Part shown: in pieces, positions 44,783-53,522 of the stretch
Layout: every line of letters begins with the position of its first letter
Position numbering within the stretch: the stretch's first letter is position 1
Assembly (NCBI RefSeq): GCF_001696605.3
Contig: NZ_CP031716.1
Span: 1,736,001-1,800,000, forward strand
Length of the DNA stretch: 64,000 bases
From: Acinetobacter wuhouensis
GTDB lineage: Bacteria; Pseudomonadota; Gammaproteobacteria; Pseudomonadales; Moraxellaceae
Direction: 5' to 3'
The notes under the pieces: generated by a model
What the model was told of the DNA's origin: nothing
What the model saw: the letters and a program-made list of their open reading frames with translations, nothing else
The model's database searches: none
Made by a program: the position numbers and the translations under genes

Positions 44783-45409
44783 TTAGAATTGATCAGCACT
44801 AAATAAATCATTGCAAATCGAGATTTTTTTTGCGATATAGTGTGATTTTCGAAATCGAATTAAAATAATTTGAGATTGGAATTCTAGTTCGCCAAACTCA
44901 GGTTCAACCTGAACATAGTGTAATTGTCCAAACTCATCACGGACACGCGCTTGAGCAGAAAATCCAGGGCGTGCGTTACCACTAGAAACGGTTGCTAAAC
45001 GTCCAAGTAAATTAACTTTATTTTCAGTGATTTTGGGTTTGATGACTTGATCCAAACAATGGATCATAAACACAGTAAAAAAGATGCCAATAATAAAAGC
45101 GGGGAGGACGACATAGTACCAGGGGGCAAACATTTGTTTGCTCGCAAAGATAGTCAGCTGTAAAAAATAACCTGCAAAACTAAAATTAAGCAATAGAAAA
45201 ACAAAGATGAGGACTTTGGAAAATTTTACTTGTAATAGATGGGAGTTGATCAACCATTCTGGGGAGATTCGTTTTAAAAATGAGCTTGGTCGTAAACCAA
45301 TGTAGTTGCCAAAAGTTTCTGCCATGCTGAGCAAAATCAATGCCAGTACACTGAAATGAAATGGCATCAAATCAGCTTCCAAGAAAAAATTCAGCATGGC
45401 AGTTTGCAT
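44783..45409 (-). CDS. Membrane protein with OB-fold-like C-terminus (YqiJ-like)
   Basis: A 208-aa protein. Two to three membrane helices (LALILLSMAETFGNYIG and further) are followed by a soluble C-terminal 80 residues with beta-strand character (LGRLATVSSGNARPGFSAQA), as in YqiJ/NfeD-like OB-folds. The start MQTAML at 45409 follows the Rieske stop by 1 bp. YqiJ usually pairs with a flotillin (YqiK), which is absent here. It is the last gene of the PfkB-Rieske unit. Confidence 0.6.
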   Translation of the reverse strand: MQTAMLNFFLEADLMPFHFSVLALILLSMAETFGNYIGLRPSSFLKRISPEWLINSHLLQVKFSKVLIFVFLLLNFSFAGYFLQLTIFASKQMFAPWYYVVLPAFIIGIFFTVFMIHCLDQVIKPKITENKVNLLGRLATVSSGNARPGFSAQARVRDEFGQLHYVQVEPEFGELEFQSQIILIRFRKSHYIAKKISICNDLFSADQF

Positions 45410-45410
45410 A

Positions 45411-45740
45411 TTATTCGCCTTCGATGTAAATACCACCATCAGAATGAACGGTAATGTTTACTTTTTCGAGTTTGTCGCCTAAGCATGGCCCAGAAATGCA
45501 TTCACCCGTTTCAACATCAAACAATGCGCCGTGTGTTGAGCATTGAATATATTCGCCATCTTGATCTAGAAACTGATTTTCCAAAAACTCAAGTTCAGTT
45601 TGCAAGTGCGGGCAGACATTTTGATAGGCATAGAATGCACCATCACGTTGAGTGATGAAAATCGTATCACCTGTCATGGTATCGAAGGCACGTGCTTTAC
45701 GTTCTTCGATTTCTTCTGTCATTGCAATTTTTTCAGACAT
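45411..45740 (-). CDS. Rieske-type [2Fe-2S] ferredoxin
   Basis: A 109-aa soluble protein with the Rieske cluster motif Cys-Pro-His (residue region of VCPHLQTELEF) and Cys-Ser-Thr-His (QCSTHGALFDV), the same spacing as in dioxygenase ferredoxins. It starts directly after the PfkB stop (TAAATG) with a Shine-Dalgarno inside the upstream gene. Its electron partner is unknown; no oxygenase is nearby. Confidence 0.85.
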   Translation of the reverse strand: MSEKIAMTEEIEERKARAFDTMTGDTIFITQRDGAFYAYQNVCPHLQTELEFLENQFLDQDGEYIQCSTHGALFDVETGECISGPCLGDKLEKVNITVHSDGGIYIEGE

Positions 45741-46745
45741 TTATGCACATTCCTTTTTGAAAGTTTCGAGTAGATTGGCATAATCGGCGACATCTAAACG
45801 AGGACCAAATTGAGAAACGACTTCACTTGAAATAAGAATAGCAAGTTGGGCAGCAGTTTGTAAATTTTCACCATTATTCAAGGCATACAAGAAAGCACCT
45901 GCAAAAGCATCGCCCGCACCGTTGGCATCGACAGCAGCGACTTTGCGACCTTGAACGTGGAAATGGTTGTTTTGATTAGAAACTAAAGCACCTTTTTCAC
46001 TCAGGGTAATGACAACTTCATTGCTCAGTTGTTTTAATTTTTCCAATGCAGCTTCTACAGAATCAGTTTCTGTATACATCATGGCTTCTTGTTCATTACA
46101 GAAGATGAGATCTACGCCATCATCCAGTAATTCATTTAAACCCTGACGTGCATATTGCACCATGGCAGGATCAGATAAAGTTAATGCGATTTTAACATTG
46201 TGTTCACGCGCGATTTGACGTGCTTGTTTTACTGCTAAACGTGCTGAATCACTTGTAGACAAATAACCTTCGATATACAGCCATTTTGCAGTTTTAAGTG
46301 GTTCAAAATCCATTTGCATATCAGACAACTCAGCTGTAATACCGAGATAGGTATGCATGGTGCGTTCTGAGTCTTCACTGACAAGAACCATACAGGTACC
46401 GGTTACACCATCACTGATTGATTTTGCAGAGGTTTGAATGCCAGCTTCATTTAAACCGTCCAGATAGATTTTACCTAATTCATCATTACCTACACGACAT
46501 GCATAGAAAGCTGAAGCACCGAGTGCACCAAATGCAACTGCCGTATTGGCAGCCGAACCACCAGAAGCCTGGCCTTTATAATTTTGGCTTGCTTGTAAGT
46601 TGTTATAAAGTTTTACTTGTGTTTCACCATCAGTCAGTTGCATAGTGCCTTTTTGCAAATTTTGTTCAGCTAAAAAGTCATCTGATACTTTAAATTCTTG
46701 GTCAATTAGTGCATTACCAATTGCAAAAAGGTCAACTGTCGCCAT
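45741..46745 (-). CDS. PfkB-family carbohydrate/nucleoside kinase (adenosine kinase-like)
   Basis: A 334-aa ribokinase-family enzyme. It carries the N-terminal GGSAANTA-type motif (QASGGSAANTAVAFGALG) and the C-terminal anion-hole motif DANGAGDAFAGAF with the catalytic Asp. Acinetobacter proteins of this type are usually called adenosine kinase, which phosphorylates adenosine to AMP, but ribose or another sugar is possible. The ATG at 46745 is chosen over an upstream GTG at 46757. It leads the PfkB-Rieske-OB-fold operon. Confidence 0.82.
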   Translation of the reverse strand: MATVDLFAIGNALIDQEFKVSDDFLAEQNLQKGTMQLTDGETQVKLYNNLQASQNYKGQASGGSAANTAVAFGALGASAFYACRVGNDELGKIYLDGLNEAGIQTSAKSISDGVTGTCMVLVSEDSERTMHTYLGITAELSDMQMDFEPLKTAKWLYIEGYLSTSDSARLAVKQARQIAREHNVKIALTLSDPAMVQYARQGLNELLDDGVDLIFCNEQEAMMYTETDSVEAALEKLKQLSNEVVITLSEKGALVSNQNNHFHVQGRKVAAVDANGAGDAFAGAFLYALNNGENLQTAAQLAILISSEVVSQFGPRLDVADYANLLETFKKECA

Positions 46746-46870
46746 GTTTGTCTTCACATCAATGTTAAAAACACAAAGTTTACACGAATGCTCTGCTTTA
46801 CAGTAGTTTGTTGAAAAAAATTCAATTACATTTGTTGTAGAACAATTTTGGGGAAAATAGATTAGGTATT

Positions 46871-47341
46871 ATGGAAATTTTAATTCAACAAGCAGAACAG
46901 TTACCTGAGAATATTCAAGATTTAGTGATTGCCTCAAAAAAAGAAGGTTTTGAAATGATTCAACGCTTAGTTGATGAATATGAACAAGGCACGAATCGTT
47001 TTGATCGCAAGGGTGAATTTCTATTAACTGCCTATGTCGACAATAAATTAGTCGGTTGTGGCGGTTTAAATATTCAATTTAGTGAAGATGCTGAAACCAA
47101 TCAAAACCCAAGTACGCAACGTAAGATTGGACGTGTACGTCGTTTTTATGTTTTACCTGAATATCGCCGTGAAGGAGTGGCAAAGCGTCTATTACAAGAG
47201 TTAGAGAAAAGAGCCAAGCCACAATTTTCAGCTTTGTGTCTACATACAGACATTAATCACGCTGTTCAGTTTTATACCAAACAGAATTACGTCTTTGTAG
47301 AGCATCACCCAAGTTATAACTATTTTAAATACTTGGTTTAG
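46871..47341 (+). CDS. GNAT-family N-acetyltransferase
   Basis: A 156-aa acetyltransferase. The acetyl-CoA loop is YVLPEYRREGVAKRLLQEL and the core strand is VGCGGLNIQF. The end FYTKQNYVFVEHHPSYNYF is typical. The acceptor is unknown. It is divergent from the PfkB operon and 26 bp before the NUDIX gene, likely co-transcribed. Confidence 0.84.
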   Translation: MEILIQQAEQLPENIQDLVIASKKEGFEMIQRLVDEYEQGTNRFDRKGEFLLTAYVDNKLVGCGGLNIQFSEDAETNQNPSTQRKIGRVRRFYVLPEYRREGVAKRLLQELEKRAKPQFSALCLHTDINHAVQFYTKQNYVFVEHHPSYNYFKYLV

Positions 47342-47367
47342 TGTCGTAACGCAGAGGATTTTCTTGG

Positions 47368-47835
47368 ATGTCTGAATTGAAAATATCTACGCCAATTGTG
47401 GGCGTAGGTGTGATGGTGATTGATTGTGAAAATCGCGTGCTACTCGGTCATCGTATTAAAACAGGTGAAACGCCATCATGGTGTTTCGCAGGTGGGAAAA
47501 TTGAAGCACATGAAAGTTTAGAGGAATCAGCTTCAAGAGAGTTATTTGAAGAAACCAATTTAAAGATCGATCCGTCACAGTTAAAGCCATTTGTTGTGAT
47601 GTTAAATCATAAGAACCCTCGAGTGAATATGACAACGGGGCTGTTTGTTCAATTCACTTCGGCTGATATTAAAAAGCATTTAAAAGTCACAGAACCGCAT
47701 ATTTTTGAATCTTGGAAGTGGTTTGGTTTAGATGAGCTGCCAGTGAATTTATTTGCTGAAACGGAAGTCATGCTTCAGTTTTGGAAGAAGCAAAATATAA
47801 ATTCTAATTTTTCAGTTTATCCAATTACCTTGTAA
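47368..47835 (+). CDS. NUDIX hydrolase
   Basis: A 155-aa Mg2+-dependent hydrolase of nucleoside-diphosphate-X compounds. The NUDIX box (Gly-x5-Glu-x7-Arg-Glu-x2-Glu-Glu-x-x-Leu) is complete, from GGKIEAHE to RELFEETNL at about residues 39-62. The VGVMVIDCENRVLLGHR strand precedes it, as in MutT-like enzymes. The substrate is unknown. It is co-directional with the GNAT gene. Confidence 0.92.
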   Translation: MSELKISTPIVGVGVMVIDCENRVLLGHRIKTGETPSWCFAGGKIEAHESLEESASRELFEETNLKIDPSQLKPFVVMLNHKNPRVNMTTGLFVQFTSADIKKHLKVTEPHIFESWKWFGLDELPVNLFAETEVMLQFWKKQNINSNFSVYPITL

Positions 47836-47987
47836 AATAGCCTAAGTAGTTCTTATTTTGACGAGATTTCATTCGCATTCTATTCCTAAAATATATGTGA
47901 ATTATTTGTGAATGTGGTCACGTTTTAATTTTACTTTAAGTCTGGCTCGCGAATATATCATCATTGAAATGAATGCTGATTTAACTG

Positions 47988-48761
47988 ATGAAGCAAAATG
48001 ATTTAAATGAATTGATGTCTAAAGTACCTCAAGTAACTTTGTTGTTTTGGATCACTAAAATATTTGCCACGACATTTGGCGAAACAGCAGGTGATGCTGT
48101 ATCAATGTCACTGAATTTGGGCTACCTACTCAGTACTTTTATTTTTGCCTTTGTATTTATTGCTTTTGTCTTTTTTCAGATTCGTGCCAAAAGCTATCAT
48201 TCGTATTTGTATTGGTTCACGATTATTGCCAGTACCACAGTGGGGACAACACTGGCTGATTTTGTAGATCGTTCTTTGGGCATAGGTTATCTAGGAGGCA
48301 GTACTTTATTACTGAGTCTTGTACTCTTATCGCTTTATAGTTGGTATAAAGTTGAGGGTTCTATTTCTCCACATATACAGCAACCTCGTGCAGAGCTCTT
48401 TTATTGGATCACCATTACATTCTCACAAACACTCGGTACAGCATTGGGAGATTGGTCATCGGATACAGCAGGGTTGGGCTATACGGGTGGAATAATGCTG
48501 TATGTGGTGCTGTTGTTGATCGTAATTGGACTGTATTTATTTACTAAAACATCAAGAGTAATACTGTTTTGGACGGCTTTTGTATTGACACGACCTTTGG
48601 GTGCGGTGGTGGGCGATTTCTTGGACAAACCGATTGATCATGGTGGTTTAGCATTGAGTCGATTTGCTGCTTCAGCCGTTTTGATGGTCGCGATTTTGCT
48701 CTGTATTTTTATTGCCAATCGAATGAATGGGCAAAAACGTTTAGAAAGTAAGATGAGTTAA
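47988..48761 (+). CDS. COG4705-type membrane protein with four internal repeats
   Basis: A 257-aa inner-membrane protein. Four copies of a helix-pair module recur: FWITKIFATTFGETAGD, YWFTIIASTTVGTTLAD, YWITITFSQTLGTALGD and FWTAFVLTRPLGAVVGD. Each begins with an aromatic-Trp pair, contains Thr-x-Gly and ends in Gly/Ala-Asp, followed by a short Gly-rich loop. Asp residues at the repeat ends could line a pore or bind cations. Family function is not established. A terminator follows at 48793-48828. Confidence 0.75.
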   Translation: MKQNDLNELMSKVPQVTLLFWITKIFATTFGETAGDAVSMSLNLGYLLSTFIFAFVFIAFVFFQIRAKSYHSYLYWFTIIASTTVGTTLADFVDRSLGIGYLGGSTLLLSLVLLSLYSWYKVEGSISPHIQQPRAELFYWITITFSQTLGTALGDWSSDTAGLGYTGGIMLYVVLLLIVIGLYLFTKTSRVILFWTAFVLTRPLGAVVGDFLDKPIDHGGLALSRFAASAVLMVAILLCIFIANRMNGQKRLESKMS

Positions 48762-48792
48762 ATTTTAACATGCTGTAAGAACCTCGTTTGAT

Positions 48793-48828
48793 AGTGATGG
48801 TCACTAATTTTGACCATCACTTTTTTTA
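48793..48828 (+). terminator. Terminator after the COG4705-like gene
   Basis: AGTGATGGTCA and TGACCATCACT form an 11-bp perfect stem with a 7-nt loop, followed by T7. Confidence 0.9.
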
Positions 48829-48931
48829 TTGCCAAATTTTTGTTGAGCAGTTATTCAAGTTACAAAATTGAGTTTTATCATTGCCATGAGCATGCTAAAG
48901 ATGAACTTTTCATAAATAAAAGAATCTACAC

Positions 48932-49153
48932 ATGACAAATCAGGATGAAATTTTAGCGCGTTTGAGTGAAGATGAATTATTTGAAGTTGCTGAATATGGT
49001 ATTCAAGCTCGGATTGAGCTGCGACTAGGAGGCAAAGTGAATGATGATCCACAGTTTTTGTATGATGCCTTGGATGCCATCGAAGACATGGATGTCGAAC
49101 AGTTAAAAGCATGTATTCGTGAACATACAGCAAAATTTGATCAAGAAAAGTAA
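48932..49153 (+). CDS. Hypothetical 73-aa acidic protein
   Basis: A small helical acidic protein with no cysteines and the segment LFEVAEYGIQARIELRLGG. No family recognised. The ATG at 48932 lies between a terminator and the PreP-like gene, so it is probably monocistronic. Confidence 0.65.
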   Translation: MTNQDEILARLSEDELFEVAEYGIQARIELRLGGKVNDDPQFLYDALDAIEDMDVEQLKACIREHTAKFDQEK

Positions 49154-49332
49154 TCGATTGATCTTGGATAAGCTTGATTTGACTCAAACACATAAATTTG
49201 AACAATTGTTCTACATTATCAATCGCTAAATCCAACTGTTTAGATCTGAATTAATGATAGGAATAAATCGCATTTATCTGAGTTTGCGTTATACTTGAAG
49301 ATAGTTATAAATATTGAATATTTGGAGATCGC

Positions 49333-52272
49333 ATGACTGTAGATGTCACTGAAACCTTAGCCCAAACTGTACATCCTGCGTTTCAGCTGGTACGTCAACA
49401 CCATGTAGATGCTTTAGACATTTTAGTGTCTGAATATAAACATAAAGTGACTGGTGCAATGCACTACCATTTAGCAACTGATCATGATGAAAATGTCTTT
49501 TTAGTTGCATTCCGCACTCAGCCGATGGATTCCAAAGGTGAGGCACACATTCTTGAACATACAGCACTATGTGGTTCAGAAAAATTCCCAGTACGTGACC
49601 CATTCTTTCTGATGATTCGTCGTTCATTAAATACATTTATGAATGCGTTTACTGCGGCAGATTGGACAGCGTATCCATTTGCAACACAAAATAAGAAAGA
49701 TTTCCAAAACTTACTTGAAGTCTATATGGATGCAGCCTTTGCAGCTAATTTGAATCCTTTGGATTTTGCCCAAGAAGGTATTCGTATTGAGCTTGAAAAT
49801 GGTGAACCTGTTTATAAAGGTGTGGTTTTCAATGAAATGAAAGGGGCAATGAGTTCTCCTTCAGATCAGCTTTATCATCAATTGGCACATCATTTATTCC
49901 CGAAAACCACTTATCACTACAATTCAGGTGGTGACCCTAAAGATATTCCAGACTTAACTTACGATGAGTTAGTGGCTTTCTATAAATCACATTATCATCC
50001 AAGTAATGCAATTTTTATGACTTTTGGTGATGAGCCTGCATATAAATTGCAAGAACAGTTTGAAAAATTAGCACTGTCTAAGTTTGGCAAAGGCGAAACC
50101 ATTTATTCCAAAGAAGAGCAACGTTTAACAGCACCAATCGAAGTTGAAGAAACTTATGCAGTCGATGCGGAAGATCTAAAAGATAAAACTTATCATATTC
50201 TTTCTTGGTTATTGCCAAAAACGAGTGATGTCAAATTACGTTTAGGCATGCGTTTGGTTGAAGGTATTTTGCTGGAAAACTCAGCTTCACCATTACGTCA
50301 TTATTTAGAAACATGTGGTTATGCGCAGTCTACAGGTCCAATCATGGGTGTCGATGATTCGAACTACGAAATGACATTCTATTGTGGTGTGCAAGGTTCA
50401 AATCCTGAACATGCTGAAACGTTTAAAAATGGCGTACTCAATATTCTCAAAGATGTAGCATCTAAACCTGTAGACCAAGAGATGGTGGATGCGATTTTAC
50501 ATCAAATCGAATTACATCAACGCGAGATTGGCGGTGATGGTACACCTTATGGCTTAACTTTGATTCTGAATGGTTTAGGCAGTGCAATTCATCACAATGA
50601 TCCAATTGAAACTTGGGATGTGGACACAGCGATTGCCAATGTCAAAGAAGAACTCAGAGATCCAATGTGGTTGTCGAATTTGATTCAAACGCATTTATTG
50701 GATAATCCACATCGTGTACAAATGACATTGGTACCAGATGCGACCAAGTCTGCCAAAGAAGCTGAAGATGAAAAAGCACGTTTGGCGAAGATTGGTGCAA
50801 CTTTAACTGAAGCAGATAAAGCTGAGATTAATGCACAAACTGAAGCCTTAAAAATTCGTCAAGAAACCCCAGATGATTTGAATTTGTTGCCTAAAGTAGG
50901 CTTGGAAGATATTCCTGCTGAACTTGCAATTGTGCAAGGGCAACTGCGTGAAGTGATTTCCAATGGTATTGATATGCCATTGAACTTATATCATGCAGGA
51001 ACCAATGGAATTTACTATCAACAAGTTTTGATTCAAATTCCACAGCAAATTGTTCAATCTCCATACTTCAATTTATTATCAATTTTGATGGGCGAAGTGG
51101 GTGCAGGTGAATACGACTATTTAGCATTCCAACAACTGCAAACTGCAGTGAGTGGTGGCTTGGGCATGGGTGCATCACTGCGCTCTAAAACCGATGATAA
51201 AGGTCAAATCAGTGCATGGTTAACTTTAACCACTAAATCACTGACTAATAAATTCGATGCGATTCAATTGCTTAAATTGGCTTTTGAAAAACTTCGTTTT
51301 GATGAAAAAGACCGTATTATTGAATTATTGCAACAACGTAAAACGCGTTGGGCTTCACGTTTATCGGGTTCTGGTCATAGCTATGCAATGCAAATTGCTT
51401 CTCGTAATATGAGTGCATTGGCGAAGCGCGATTATGACAATACTGGTTTAGGTGCTTTAAATTGGTTAGGTGATTTAGTCAGCAAAATCGAGAAAGATGA
51501 AGCTGCTTATGATGCTTTGATTGATGAATTAAAAGCGATTCATCGTGGCTTGATGCTTGCACCGAAACAATTCTTATTGGTCTGTGAAGAACATCATTCA
51601 GAGCGTTTAGTCGAAGAAGTGCAAAACGTTTGGGATAAATTAGACGTTGATCAATCACCTGTTTATTTAACAGAAGTTGAACCTGAGAGCGGTAACCTAG
51701 ATCAAGCATGGTTGATCCAAGCCAATGTACAATTCTGTGCATCTGCTTACCAAGCGGTGGATGTTGCACATCCTGATGCTGCACCGTTGATGGTGTTGGC
51801 AGGCTATTTGCGTAATGGTTTCTTACATAGTGCGATTCGTGAAAAAGGTGGTGCATACGGTGGTGGTGCAAGCTACGATGGTAATGCATGTTCATTCCGT
51901 TTCTATAGCTATCGTGATCCGCGTTTAGCTGAAACTTTCGCTGACTTTGAAGCCAGTCTGGATTGGTTGTTGAATAAAGAACAACAAGCTTATCAACTTG
52001 AAGAAGCAATTTTAGGTTTGGTTTCAAGTATGGATAAACCAGGTTCTCCAGCGGGTGAGGCGATTACGGCTTGTTATTCATTGCTTCATGGACGTACACC
52101 AGCATTTAGAAAGCAATTACGTGAGCGCTTACTTAGCGTTACACTAGATGACCTTAAACGTGTGACACAAACCTATTTGCTTGAACAGAAACCTGTAAGA
52201 GCTGTGGTTGCTCCAGTAGCGAAAAAAGAAACTTTGGAACAATTAGGGTTTGAAATAAAAAAAGTGAATTAA
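49333..52272 (+). CDS. M16C zinc metallopeptidase, presequence-protease-like (PreP/CYM1)
   Basis: A 979-aa soluble zinc protease. The inverted zinc motif HILEHTALCG (His-x-x-Glu-His) is at about residues 76-80 and a downstream Glu in YKGVVFNEMKGAMSS gives the third ligand. The four-domain M16C organisation and length match PreP-type enzymes, which degrade free peptides after they are enclosed in a chamber. No signal peptide is seen, so it is likely cytosolic. Codon use is regular. Confidence 0.92.
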   Translation: MTVDVTETLAQTVHPAFQLVRQHHVDALDILVSEYKHKVTGAMHYHLATDHDENVFLVAFRTQPMDSKGEAHILEHTALCGSEKFPVRDPFFLMIRRSLNTFMNAFTAADWTAYPFATQNKKDFQNLLEVYMDAAFAANLNPLDFAQEGIRIELENGEPVYKGVVFNEMKGAMSSPSDQLYHQLAHHLFPKTTYHYNSGGDPKDIPDLTYDELVAFYKSHYHPSNAIFMTFGDEPAYKLQEQFEKLALSKFGKGETIYSKEEQRLTAPIEVEETYAVDAEDLKDKTYHILSWLLPKTSDVKLRLGMRLVEGILLENSASPLRHYLETCGYAQSTGPIMGVDDSNYEMTFYCGVQGSNPEHAETFKNGVLNILKDVASKPVDQEMVDAILHQIELHQREIGGDGTPYGLTLILNGLGSAIHHNDPIETWDVDTAIANVKEELRDPMWLSNLIQTHLLDNPHRVQMTLVPDATKSAKEAEDEKARLAKIGATLTEADKAEINAQTEALKIRQETPDDLNLLPKVGLEDIPAELAIVQGQLREVISNGIDMPLNLYHAGTNGIYYQQVLIQIPQQIVQSPYFNLLSILMGEVGAGEYDYLAFQQLQTAVSGGLGMGASLRSKTDDKGQISAWLTLTTKSLTNKFDAIQLLKLAFEKLRFDEKDRIIELLQQRKTRWASRLSGSGHSYAMQIASRNMSALAKRDYDNTGLGALNWLGDLVSKIEKDEAAYDALIDELKAIHRGLMLAPKQFLLVCEEHHSERLVEEVQNVWDKLDVDQSPVYLTEVEPESGNLDQAWLIQANVQFCASAYQAVDVAHPDAAPLMVLAGYLRNGFLHSAIREKGGAYGGGASYDGNACSFRFYSYRDPRLAETFADFEASLDWLLNKEQQAYQLEEAILGLVSSMDKPGSPAGEAITACYSLLHGRTPAFRKQLRERLLSVTLDDLKRVTQTYLLEQKPVRAVVAPVAKKETLEQLGFEIKKVN

Positions 52273-52306
52273 GTCAATTCTCAATAATTTCGTTTCGGAG
52301 AAATTT

Positions 52307-53455
52307 ATGACGTTCAAAAATTTTGAACGTACACCATTAAATCTGAGCATCTCGATGATGCTCAGTTTTGGTTTAGTGGGTACAGCTCAAGCTGAAGATA
52401 GCAATCAAGTTGCACCTGCAAGTACGCAAGCATGTGTTGCTCTAGAGTCGAGTTCGGATCGTTTAGCATGTTATGACAAGCTATTTAAAACAACGACGGC
52501 ACCTACACCTGTACTTGTATCAGAACAACGTGCAGCACAAGATATAGAAGTCGCCAAAGTTGAACCGACGACATTAAAAGAAAAAATTAGCCAAAAAGCA
52601 GAAATTCTTTTCGCAGTACACGGTGATAAAATTAATCCAAATAGTTCTTTATTGGATCGACGTTGGGAGTTGGCGCAAGACAGTAAATTGGGTACATGGA
52701 ATATTCGTGCACATCAACCTGTTTATTTGCTTCCTGCATTTTGGACGAGTGAAAAGAATGAATTACCACATAGTCCAAATCCAGACAATACAGAGACAGA
52801 ACAGCAAAATTTAAAGTCGATGGAAGCAAAATTCCAAATATCTTTGAAAACTAAGGCTGCTGAGAATCTGTTTGGAAGTAATGGTGATGTATGGTTAGGC
52901 TATACACAGTCTTCTCGTTGGCAGGTATACAATAGTGAGGAATCAAGACCATTTCGTGAAACCAACTATGAGCCTGAAGCCAGTTTAATGTTCCATACCA
53001 ATTATAATGTATTGGGTTTAAATGGTCGCTTATTTGGTGTGACTTTGAATCACCAATCCAATGGTCGTTCAGATCCATTATCACGTAGTTGGAACCGTGT
53101 GATTTTTAATCTGGGTTTTGAAAAAGATAATTTTGCTTTGATGCTACGTCCTTGGTATCGCATCGAAGAAGATTTTAAAGACGATAATAACCCTGATATT
53201 AAGAATTATATCGGTCGTGGTGATTTAACTGCATTTTATCGTTGGAAAGAAAATGAGTTTTCTTTAATGCTGCGCCATTCTTTAAAAGGCGGTGACGATT
53301 CTCATGGTGCGGCTCAGTTTGATTGGGCATTTCCAATTAAAGGCAACTTACGTGGTCATTTCCAATTGTTTGATGGTTATGGTGAAAGCTTGATTGATTA
53401 CAATCACCGTGCGACCTATGTGGGACTCGGTGTATCGTTAATGAATTGGTATTAA
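52307..53455 (+). CDS. pldA: Outer-membrane phospholipase A1
   Basis: A 382-aa protein with a signal peptide ending Ala-Gln-Ala (GLVGTAQAEDS) and a C-terminal beta-barrel ending in Trp-Tyr. The active site NHQSNGRSDPLSRSWNR carries the family His and Ser, with an Asn further upstream. OMPLA degrades phospholipids in the outer leaflet when membrane asymmetry is lost. The N-terminal 130 residues are longer than in E. coli PldA and include a Cys-containing linker. It begins 34 bp after the protease gene. Confidence 0.92.
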   Translation: MTFKNFERTPLNLSISMMLSFGLVGTAQAEDSNQVAPASTQACVALESSSDRLACYDKLFKTTTAPTPVLVSEQRAAQDIEVAKVEPTTLKEKISQKAEILFAVHGDKINPNSSLLDRRWELAQDSKLGTWNIRAHQPVYLLPAFWTSEKNELPHSPNPDNTETEQQNLKSMEAKFQISLKTKAAENLFGSNGDVWLGYTQSSRWQVYNSEESRPFRETNYEPEASLMFHTNYNVLGLNGRLFGVTLNHQSNGRSDPLSRSWNRVIFNLGFEKDNFALMLRPWYRIEEDFKDDNNPDIKNYIGRGDLTAFYRWKENEFSLMLRHSLKGGDDSHGAAQFDWAFPIKGNLRGHFQLFDGYGESLIDYNHRATYVGLGVSLMNWY

Positions 53456-53472
53456 TTGATTTTACCGACAAT

Positions 53473-53500
53473 AAAAAGCTCCTTAGAAAGGAGCTTTTTT
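53473..53500. terminator. Terminator after pldA
   Basis: AAAAAGCTCCTT and AAGGAGCTTTTTT pair around AGA. T-runs on both sides serve pldA and the convergent MFS gene. Confidence 0.92.
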
Positions 53501-53522
53501 ATTGATTCTAAATAATTTTAAA

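Noticed and set aside
52632..53084. Short frames inside pldA on both strands
   Set aside because: The pldA frame has a signal peptide and intact active site; the others lack start signals.
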